Assembly: GCA_964555565.1 (NCBI GenBank)
Contig: CAZKTF010000025.1
Coordinates: forward strand, 1 to 23,733
Origin: CAZKTF01 sp964555565
Lineage (GTDB): Bacteria; Planctomycetota; JAJSAM01; JAKLKS01
Length of the DNA: 23,733 nucleotides
Reading direction: 5' to 3'
Position 1 is the stretch's first letter; the number at the start of each line of letters is the position of its first letter. The notes beneath the pieces are model-generated. The model saw only the letters and a list, made by a program, of their open reading frames with translations. It did no database searches and was not told the origin of the DNA. Position numbers and translations under genes: made by a program. Positions 1-5,847 of the stretch are shown piece after piece.

Positions 1-16
1 TCGGCCGTGTCGCCGG

Positions 17-56
17 CGGCCTCGCTACGCTCCCGACGGCCTTGCTACAGTCCCGC
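17..56. repeat. Two tandem copies of a 20-bp unit
   Basis: Positions 17-36 and 37-56 are adjacent copies of one 20-bp unit, starting cggcctcgctacgctcccga and cggccttgctacagtcccgc, identical at 16 of 20 positions. The left copy sits near the window edge, so further units may continue outside. No function can be read from it; it looks like an intergenic repeat. Confidence 0.5.
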
Positions 57-149
57 GAAACTGCTCCGGCAAAGAATCCACGCCCCTCCGCTCGTGTGGC
101 CAGCAACCTGGCGGGTAGTTGCGGAACCGTTGCAGCGGGGCCGCCTCTC

Positions 150-177
150 TTGACCCGCCCCCATCCCTGCCGATACC
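150..177 (+). promoter_or_regulatory. Possible sigma-70-type promoter
   Basis: TTGACC (150-155, five of six matches to TTGACA) is followed after 16 bases by GATACC (172-177, a poor -10). A transcript would begin near 183-186, just at the first hairpin, and could cover the structured region and rny. The -10 match is weak and promoters of this organism are unknown, so this is only a candidate. Confidence 0.2.
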
Positions 178-179
178 AT

Positions 180-416
180 GAGGGGCACATATCCCTCTTT
201 GACCCCGCGCCCCCATTGGCGGCGCGGGCTGGAAAAAATGCTGGCCGCCCGGAAGGGTGCCAGACGCTCGCTGGGAAACGCTGGAACGCCATGAGATACG
301 GCGGAGCACTCACCACAGCCCCAATCGCAACCTGTTGGGGCGAATGGTCTTACGACACTCCGGCAAGGTCCGAACCTGGCCGCCGGCCCCCGCGGGAACG
401 CGGAGGGCCGTTGCCG
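180..416 (+). ncRNA. Candidate structured RNA (possible 6S-like RNA) before rny
   Basis: Hairpins seen on the plus strand: GAGGG/CCCTC followed by TTT (180-200); CCCGCGCC/GGCGCGGG, 8 bp with a 9-nt loop (204-211 with 221-228); CCCCAA/TTGGGG (319-324 with 335-340); and a long arm closed by CGGCAA/TTGCCG (361-366 with 411-416). That arm encloses an 11-bp stem with one bulged A and a GGAA tetraloop (384-410). In some lineages a 6S RNA gene is found near rny, which prompted the idea, but I could not fold the diagnostic 6S central bubble with a closing stem. It may instead be a long structured rny leader. Boundaries are guesses. Confidence 0.25.
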
Positions 417-489
417 CTCCCGCCCCCCGCGTAGCGCCTGAGCCCTCCACCGGACGGCCTCCCGGGCATCGCCCGAAGGAGGTTGCGCC

Positions 490-2079
490 GTGCCGGAAAC
501 CTGCGCCTTTCTCGCCATGGGCGATGGCTTCGCCATCGGCCTCGCCCTCGTCGGACTCGCGATCGGGGTCGTGATCTCCCTCCTCCTCTCCCGGCAGCGC
601 CAGAAGCACGAGGCGCAGACCTCGGCCCTGGAGGCCGAGAAGGTCCTCGCCGGGGCGAATCTCGAGGCGGACCGGATCCGCCGCGACGCGGAGCTGAGCG
701 CCAAGGACGAGTCCCTCCGCCGCCGGGAGAAGGTCGCCCAGGAGGAATCCGGCCGCCGCCGGGAGCTGGCCGACCTGGAGCTGCGCCTGGGGCGCCTGGA
801 GGAGACGCTCGCCGATCGCAACCAGGCGCTCGAGAAGAAGATGCGCTCCCTCCAGGAGGAGGAGCGCGCCCTCGTCCAGAAGCGCGAGTCCCTGGAGGCC
901 CGGGACCGGGACACCGCCCGGGTCCTCGAGGAGCAGAAGATGGTCCTGACCAACCTCTCGGGGATGACCCGCGAGGAGGCGCGGACGATGCTCCTCCAGA
1001 AGATCGAGAAGGACCTGGAGGTGGAGCACGCCACCCTGGTCGCGAAGATGGTGGACCGCGTGAAGGCGGACGTCGAGGACCGGGCCCGCGAGGTCGTCGG
1101 CACCGCGATCCAGCGGGTCGCCGCCGACCACTCCGCCGAGATCACGGTCTCCTCCGTGGACCTCCCCAGCGAGGAGATGAAGGGCCGGGTGATTGGCCGC
1201 GAGGGGCGCAACATCCGCGCCTTCGAGAAGGCGAGCGGCGTGGACGTCATCGTGGACGACACGCCGGGCGTCATCGTCGTCTCCGCCTTCGACGGGGTCC
1301 GCCGCGAGACCGCGAGGCGGGCGCTCGAGCGGCTCCTCAAGGACGGCCGCATCCACCCCGCGAAGATCGAGGAGACCCTCAAGGCGACGAGGGCCGAGAT
1401 GGAGGAGGTGGTGCAGGAGGCGGGCCGCAAGGCCCTCCAGGACTGCGAGGTCCACGGGATCCACCCGAAGCTGGTCTCGCTCCTCGGGCGGCTCAAGTAC
1501 CGCACCTCCTACGGCCAGAACGTCCTCCTCCACGCCACGGAGTGCGCCTCCCTGGCCGGGGTGATGGCCTCGGAGCTGGGGCTCGACCCGAAGCTGGCGA
1601 AGCGCTGCGCCCTCCTGCACGACATCGGCAAGGCCGTGGACCACGAGGTGGAGGGGGGCCACGCCTTCATCGGCGGGGACATCGCCCGTCGCTGCGACGA
1701 GAACCCGATCGTGGTGAACGCCATCGCGGCCCACCACGAGGACGTCAAGATGGAGACCGTCTACGCGGTCCTCACCGCCGCCGCCGACGCCATGAGCGCC
1801 GCGCGGCCCGGGGCCCGCCGGGACAGCCTGGAGCGCTACGTCCAGCGCCTCCAGGCGATCGAGGAGATCGCCCACCGCTACGCCGGGGTCGAGCAGGCAT
1901 TCGCGATCCAGGCGGGGCGCGAGGTCCGCGTCATCGTCAACCCGGGCAAGGTCTCCGACCGCCTGGCGAAGAAGATCGCCTACGACCTGGCCAAGGCCAT
2001 CGAGAACGAGCTCACCTACCCCGGCGAGGTCAAGGTGACCTGCGTGCGGGAGACGCGCTTCACGGAGGTGGCGCGTTGA
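490..2079 (+). CDS. rny: Ribonuclease Y
   Basis: RNase Y is a membrane-anchored endoribonuclease that starts mRNA decay. The 529-aa protein has the full family layout: an N-terminal membrane helix (about residues 12-34), a long charged coiled coil (about 35-200), a KH RNA-binding domain with the GRVIGREGRN loop (232-241), and an HD phosphohydrolase domain with the HD pair at H377-D378 (LLHDIGKA), H348, H415/H416 and D433. Its length matches the usual 510-530. The GTG start at 490 is chosen because AAGGAGG lies 7 bases upstream; the ATG at 520 would shorten the N-terminus before the membrane helix and has no such site. The stop overlaps the xseA start, so the two are probably translationally coupled. 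Family assignment is secure. Confidence 0.97.
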   Translation: MPETCAFLAMGDGFAIGLALVGLAIGVVISLLLSRQRQKHEAQTSALEAEKVLAGANLEADRIRRDAELSAKDESLRRREKVAQEESGRRRELADLELRLGRLEETLADRNQALEKKMRSLQEEERALVQKRESLEARDRDTARVLEEQKMVLTNLSGMTREEARTMLLQKIEKDLEVEHATLVAKMVDRVKADVEDRAREVVGTAIQRVAADHSAEITVSSVDLPSEEMKGRVIGREGRNIRAFEKASGVDVIVDDTPGVIVVSAFDGVRRETARRALERLLKDGRIHPAKIEETLKATRAEMEEVVQEAGRKALQDCEVHGIHPKLVSLLGRLKYRTSYGQNVLLHATECASLAGVMASELGLDPKLAKRCALLHDIGKAVDHEVEGGHAFIGGDIARRCDENPIVVNAIAAHHEDVKMETVYAVLTAAADAMSAARPGARRDSLERYVQRLQAIEEIAHRYAGVEQAFAIQAGREVRVIVNPGKVSDRLAKKIAYDLAKAIENELTYPGEVKVTCVRETRFTEVAR

Positions 2080-3263
2080 CGAAGGTCCTCTCCGTCAGCG
2101 AACTCACCTTCGCCCTGAAGGGCCTGGTCGAGGACGCCTTCCCCTCGGTGGCGGTCCGGGGGGAGGTGAGCAACTGGCGGCCCGCGGCCTCGGGGCACGT
2201 CTACTTCTCGCTGAAGGACGCGGGGGCCGCGCTCGGGGCGGTCCTGTGGCGCTCGCAGGCCGCGCGCGTGAAGTTCCGGGTGGAGGACGGGATGCAGGTC
2301 GTGGCGGTGGGGCGCGTGGACGTGTACCCGCCGCACGGGAAGTACCAGCTCGCGGTCTCCTCGCTCGAGCCGGAGGGGGTCGGCGCCGCCGCGATCGCCC
2401 TGGAGCAGCTGAAGGAGAGGCTCCGCGCCGAGGGGCTCTTCGACCCGCTCCGCAAGCGGCCCCTCCCGCTCCTCCCGCGCCGGATCGGGATCGTGACCTC
2501 GCCCACCGGGCAGGCCGTGCGCGACCTCCTCCGCAACGTCCTCCGGCGCTTCCCGCGGGCCTGGGTCACGCTCCGGCCGGTCCGCGTGCAGGGGGACACC
2601 GCGGCCGAGGAGGTCGCGCAGGCGCTGGCCGACCTCGCGACGCTCCCGGACCTGGACGTGGTCGTGGTGGGGCGCGGGGGCGGCAGCGCCGAGGACCTCG
2701 GGGCCTTCAACGACGAACGCGTGGCGCGCGCCATCGCCGCCTCGCCGGCGCCCGTGGTGAGCGCCGTGGGCCACGAGGGGGACTTCACCGTCGCCGACCT
2801 GGTGGCGGACCTGCGCGTCTCCACGCCCACGGCGGCGGCCGAGGCGGTGGTCCCGGTCCTCGCCGAGGTCGAGGAGGAGATCCGGGAGCGCGGGGCGCGC
2901 CTCGCCGAGGGGCTGCGGGCGCGGCTCGCGCTCGCGCGGGAGCGGGTCCTCTCCCTCGAGGGGCGCCACGCGCTGCGCCGGCCCGTGGACGTCCTCCGCG
3001 AGCGGGGGCAGCGCGTGGACGAGCTCCGTCAGCGTCTCGACGCGGGGGCCCGGGCCGGCCTTGACCGGCGCGGGGAGCGGTTCCGCGCCGTCGCGGCGCT
3101 CGTGGAGGGGGTCTCCCCCCTGAAGGTCCTGGCGCGCGGCTTCAGCGTCACCACCCGCGAGGGGGACCCCGGGCCGCTGCTCGACCCGGCGGCGCTGCGG
3201 CCCGGAGATCCGATCGAGACCCGCCTCGCGCGAGGCAGGATCCGTTCCAGGGTGTCGTTGTAG
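2076..3263 (+). CDS. xseA: Exodeoxyribonuclease VII large subunit
   Basis: XseA with XseB forms exonuclease VII, which degrades single-stranded DNA from both ends in the cytoplasm. The 395-aa product has an N-terminal OB-fold (GEVSNW at 29-34, HVYFSLKD at 41-48) and the catalytic-domain signatures RIGIVTSPTGQAVRD (136-150), VVVGRGGGSAEDL (196-208) and GHEGDFTVADLVADLR (232-247), then a helical region and the C-terminal SPLKVLARGFSV block. It is slightly short for the family (about 400-450). The start is TTG at 2076, overlapping the rny stop as TTGA, with GGAGG at 2064-2068 seven bases upstream. The TAG stop lies at the first bases of a palindromic repeat (3258-3283), so the last residues may derive from that insertion. 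Confidence 0.96.
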   Translation: MTKVLSVSELTFALKGLVEDAFPSVAVRGEVSNWRPAASGHVYFSLKDAGAALGAVLWRSQAARVKFRVEDGMQVVAVGRVDVYPPHGKYQLAVSSLEPEGVGAAAIALEQLKERLRAEGLFDPLRKRPLPLLPRRIGIVTSPTGQAVRDLLRNVLRRFPRAWVTLRPVRVQGDTAAEEVAQALADLATLPDLDVVVVGRGGGSAEDLGAFNDERVARAIAASPAPVVSAVGHEGDFTVADLVADLRVSTPTAAAEAVVPVLAEVEEEIRERGARLAEGLRARLALARERVLSLEGRHALRRPVDVLRERGQRVDELRQRLDAGARAGLDRRGERFRAVAALVEGVSPLKVLARGFSVTTREGDPGPLLDPAALRPGDPIETRLARGRIRSRVSL

Positions 3264-3283
3264 GGGCCGGGCTTGCCCGGCCC
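3258..3283 (+). repeat. REP-like palindrome at the xseA stop codon
   Basis: The sequence TTGTAG followed by GGGCCGGGC-TT-GCCCGGCCC (3264-3272 with 3275-3283) is a perfect 9-bp inverted repeat. Two related elements occur downstream of the system A adaptor (9452-9477 and 9538-9555), in the same orientation relative to transcription. The TAG of the element is the xseA stop codon. As RNA it forms a very stable hairpin between xseA and xseB. No T-run follows, so it is not a standard intrinsic terminator; a role in mRNA 3'-end protection is possible. Confidence 0.6.
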
Positions 3284-3305
3284 GCCGTTCGTGGGAGGCC
3301 AACCC

Positions 3306-3542
3306 CTGGCCAGGAAGCCTGACAAGACCTTCGAGGAGCACCTGGCCGAGGCCGAGGCCATCGTGCGGGAACTGGAGTCCGGCGCGCTCCCGCTCGAGGA
3401 CTCCATCGCGCGCTACGAGAAGGCCGTGGCGGCGCTGAAGGAGTGCCACGCCATCCTCGACCGGGCGGAGAAGAAGGTCGAGGCCCTCACGCGCCGCGCC
3501 GACGGCACCCTCGAGACGAAGCCCTTCGAGCCGCCTGCCTGA
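3306..3542 (+). CDS. xseB: Exodeoxyribonuclease VII small subunit
   Basis: XseB is the small helical subunit that binds XseA in exonuclease VII. The protein carries the family core: FEEHLAEAEAIVRELESG, then LPLEDSIARYEKAVAALKEC and LDRAEKKVEAL, two helices in the expected order. I place the start at CTG 3306 (78 aa; family usually 60-85) because GGAGG lies at 3294-3298, seven bases upstream, and the recognisable family sequence starts a few codons later. In-frame GTG (3291) and TTG (3273) have no ribosome site, and TTG 3273 lies inside the palindrome. If CTG is not used, GTG 3291 is the next choice. Function is clear; the exact start is not. Confidence 0.9.
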   Translation: MARKPDKTFEEHLAEAEAIVRELESGALPLEDSIARYEKAVAALKECHAILDRAEKKVEALTRRADGTLETKPFEPPA

Positions 3543-3627
3543 GGAGCCCCTTGCATTCCCCGCCGCTCCGCGGTCCGATCTCCGGCGGCGCGGCCGAGGG
3601 GGCCGCAGGAGGGGAGGCCCGGCTCCG

Positions 3628-4542
3628 ATGCCCATCACCCACGCGTGCACCTGCGGCGCCACCTACTCCCTGAAGGACGAGTTCGCGGGCACCGAGGTGA
3701 AGTGCCCGAAGTGCGGGGCGGTCTCGCGCGCCCCGGAGCTGCGGCGGGCCGCGCAGGCGGACCCGGCCTTCGAGCGGGACAAGTACCTCCTGCGGCAGAA
3801 GGTGCTGGCGATCAGCGAGAAATACGACCTCTGCGACGAGGAGGGACGGCCGATCCTCTTCGTCGTCCGGCCGGCTCGCTTCCTGCGCAAGCTGCTGGCG
3901 GTGTTCGCGGCGGCGTTCGTGCTCATCGTCGGGATCACGGTCATCTTCGTGGCCATGGGCGGCGGCGACCGGCGATCCGGCGGCTCGCCGGGGGACCTGG
4001 AGGGGGGTCGGGCGCTGCTCTTCATCGTCGGTTTCGTGGTCGTGATCGCCGCGACCGTGGCCGTGGGCTACTGGCTCGCGCCCAAGCGCCACGTCACCGT
4101 GGGCCGCGACTCCTCGATGAACGATGTCGTCCTCCGCGTGGAGCAGCTGAACAAGTTCCATTTCCCCTACGCACGGTTCGCGATCCGGTCCGCCGACGGC
4201 GCGATCCTGGCCCGGCTCACGAAGAACTCCTTCTCGGACATCCTGAGGAAGAAGTGGCGCTGCACCGACGCCGCCGGCAGGCCGATCTTCGTGGCGAGGG
4301 AGGACTCCGCGATCCTCTCCCTCCTCCGCCGGCTGCTGGGCCCGCTCTTCGGCGCCCTCCGCACCAACTTCATCTTCCTCGAGGGGGACGGGACCTCGGA
4401 GCGGGTGATCGGGGAGTTCAACCGGAAGTTCACGCTGTTCGACCGCTACGTCCTGGACCTCACCGCGGACCCGGAGCGCCGGCTGGACCGGCGGCTTGCC
4501 GTCGCCGTCGGCGTCATGCTGGACAGCGGGGAGAAGCGGTAG
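3628..4542 (+). CDS. Zinc-ribbon plus LURP-one/scramblase-like membrane protein
   Basis: The 304-aa protein begins with a zinc ribbon (C7, C9, C26, C29; CTC and CPKC). The next segment, KYLLRQKVLAISEKYDLCDE (52-71), followed by GRPILFVVRPARF, is typical of LURP-one-related/phospholipid-scramblase-like (tubby-fold) proteins. The fold resumes after two membrane helices (about 88-110 and 129-150) and ends with RYVLDLTADPERRLDRR and AVGVMLDSGEKR, also typical of the family. The helices therefore appear inserted into, or next to, the beta-barrel repeat. ATG 3628 has GGAGG about 10 bases upstream. A rhomboid protease gene follows closely. The family is linked to membrane or lipid interaction but its bacterial role is unknown; a membrane-stress role is inference only. 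Confidence 0.8.
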   Translation: MPITHACTCGATYSLKDEFAGTEVKCPKCGAVSRAPELRRAAQADPAFERDKYLLRQKVLAISEKYDLCDEEGRPILFVVRPARFLRKLLAVFAAAFVLIVGITVIFVAMGGGDRRSGGSPGDLEGGRALLFIVGFVVVIAATVAVGYWLAPKRHVTVGRDSSMNDVVLRVEQLNKFHFPYARFAIRSADGAILARLTKNSFSDILRKKWRCTDAAGRPIFVAREDSAILSLLRRLLGPLFGALRTNFIFLEGDGTSERVIGEFNRKFTLFDRYVLDLTADPERRLDRRLAVAVGVMLDSGEKR

Positions 4543-4553
4543 GACCGGGACCC

Positions 4554-5264
4554 GTGGAGGCGCACCGTCCTGGGGGGGAAGCGGACCGCGGGGGCGCCGT
4601 GCCCGCGGCGCGGGTCATCACCGCGGACATGCTCGAGACCGACCCGCACGCGGGGAGGCGGGACTTCGAGCGCGGGATGTCCTACGCGCCCCTCGTCACG
4701 CTCCTCCTCATCGGGGGGAACGCCATCGTCTACGCGCTCGAGGTCTCCGGGGGCAGCCTCGAGAGCGAGGGGGGCCTGCTCGCGGCCGGGGCCCTCTCGA
4801 CCGAGGAGCTCGGACGGGGCGAGGTGTGGAGGCTCGGGACCTCGATGTTCCTCCACGGGGGTCTCGACCACCTGCTCGGGAACTGCTTCGCCCTCTACGT
4901 CCTCGGGATGGGCTGCGAGCACGCCTTCGGGGCGCTGCGGATGTTGCCCATCTACCTCGCGTGCGGCGTCGCGGGGGGGCTGCTCTCTGCGGCCGTGGAG
5001 CCGGCGCCGACCGTCGGCGCCTCGGGGGCGATCTTCGGCCTCCTCGGATGCATGGCGGCCACGCTCCGGCGCCACAGGGACCGGATCTTCGTGAGGGACC
5101 ACCGCATCGCCGTCGTCCTGGGCGTGTGGGCCCTCTGGTCGATCGCGACGGGGTTCCTCGACCCCCACATCGCGAACTTCGCCCACATCGGCGGGTTCGC
5201 GGCGGGCGGGCTCGCCGCGTTCCTCGTCCGCCCGCCGCTTCTCGACGCGCCGGCTAGGCCTTGA
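4554..5264 (+). CDS. Rhomboid family intramembrane serine protease
   Basis: Rhomboids cut transmembrane substrates inside the membrane with a Ser-His dyad. Visible signatures, numbered from the in-frame ATG at 4629, are EVWRLGTSMFLHGGLDHLLGN (65-85), GASGAIFG with nucleophile S132, and NFAHIGGFAAG with H186, along with about six hydrophobic helices. The start is uncertain. GTG 4554 has AGGA nine bases upstream and lies 11 bases after the preceding stop; GTG 4599 and ATG 4629 are alternatives that change only a polar N-terminal tail. It is probably co-transcribed with the zinc-ribbon/LURP-one gene. The 3' end overlaps the convergent ACT-domain gene by 11 bp. Catalytic residues are intact, so an active protease is expected; the substrate is unknown. 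Confidence 0.88.
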   Translation: MEAHRPGGEADRGGAVPAARVITADMLETDPHAGRRDFERGMSYAPLVTLLLIGGNAIVYALEVSGGSLESEGGLLAAGALSTEELGRGEVWRLGTSMFLHGGLDHLLGNCFALYVLGMGCEHAFGALRMLPIYLACGVAGGLLSAAVEPAPTVGASGAIFGLLGCMAATLRRHRDRIFVRDHRIAVVLGVWALWSIATGFLDPHIANFAHIGGFAAGGLAAFLVRPPLLDAPARP

Positions 5265-5682
5265 CCCGGCGGATCGCCTTCGCGGCCGCCTCGGCCGCGG
5301 CGGGGGAGTCGAAGCCGACGTAGCCCACGAACTTCCCCGCGCGCGCCATGGCGCTCAGGCCCCGCATGCTGACCCCCGCGTCCGCCACGGCGCGGGCCAT
5401 GCGCGCCCCGAGGCCGGGCTTGTCCGGCCCCTCGACCCGGAGCGTGGCGATGTTCGTCGCGCGCACCAGGCCCGCCGACGCGGCCGCGGCCTCCGCCTTC
5501 TTCCCCCGCACCGGGGCGAGGAACACGATCCCCTTCCCCGGCCGGTCCGGCTGCCGGCGGGCGATGACGCACTCCAGGCTCGCCCCGGCGGCGCCGAGCG
5601 GTCCCAGCACCGCCGCGAGGCCCCCGGCCCGGTCCTCGATCTCCCCCGCCCACACCTCGACCTTCGTCGCCCGGATGGCCAT
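5254..5682 (-). CDS. ACT-domain protein
   Basis: This 142-aa protein looks like two ACT-type regulatory domains in tandem. The first half (about 1-68) has the pattern EDRAGGLAAVLGPLGAAGASLECVI. The second half (about 76-142) has TLRVEGPDKPGLGARMARAVADAGVSMRGL, the usual ACT turn and first helix, and ends in a GYVGFDSPAAAEAAAKAIRR strand-helix. ACT domains bind small ligands, often amino acids, and stand-alone pairs are usually regulators of unknown ligand. ATG 5682 is preceded by GGAGGAGGT. It lies downstream of pump A on the same strand after a 165-bp gap, so membership in the metal operon is doubtful. No catalytic domain is attached. Confidence 0.75.
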   Translation of the reverse strand: MAIRATKVEVWAGEIEDRAGGLAAVLGPLGAAGASLECVIARRQPDRPGKGIVFLAPVRGKKAEAAAASAGLVRATNIATLRVEGPDKPGLGARMARAVADAGVSMRGLSAMARAGKFVGYVGFDSPAAAEAAAKAIRRVKA

Positions 5683-5707
5683 CCCGCACCTCCTCCAGCG
5701 GCTTCCC

Positions 5708-5726
5708 CGGGCACCCCCCGGGGACC
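5708..5726 (-). other. Hairpin in the ACT-gene leader
   Basis: CCCCGGG and CCCGGGG flank a short loop upstream of the ACT-domain gene. As RNA on the minus strand it makes a 7-bp stem before the ribosome site. The 165-bp gap also holds TATACG (near 5738-5743) and TTGCAT (5766-5771), but their spacing is 22 bases, too long for a normal promoter. No function is assigned. Confidence 0.3.
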
Positions 5727-5847
5727 GTCCACCGCACCGTATAGGAGAGCCGCGCGGCGCCGCGAATGCAACGGTCGGTACCGGGCGGGGGGGGAGGACG
5801 CGCCCGCCCCCGCACGGATGCGGGGCCCCCGCCGGCCCGTGCCCGGG

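Larger units (their letters stand above)
1..489. other. Non-coding leader region upstream of rny, rich in hairpins
   Basis: I see no convincing protein gene here: the long frames through it have no supporting start, ribosome site or recognisable protein. The stretch holds a tandem 20-bp repeat (17-56), a possible promoter (150-177) and perfect or near-perfect stem-loops at 180-200, 204-228, 319-340 and 361-416. Base composition is less extreme than in the genes (for example A6 at 234-239). The hairpin density suggests a structured RNA or a long rny leader rather than a decayed gene. A gene ending left of the window cannot be excluded. Confidence 0.6.

Noticed and set aside
225..420. RNase P, tmRNA or SRP RNA in the leader
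   Set aside because: Short resemblances (GGGTGCCAG, CCGGAAGG) occur, but the conserved cores of these RNAs are absent.
45..1875. Long minus-strand frames opposite rny
   Set aside because: They are shadows of the high-GC rny gene: no ribosome site, no domain, extreme Arg/Ser/Leu content.
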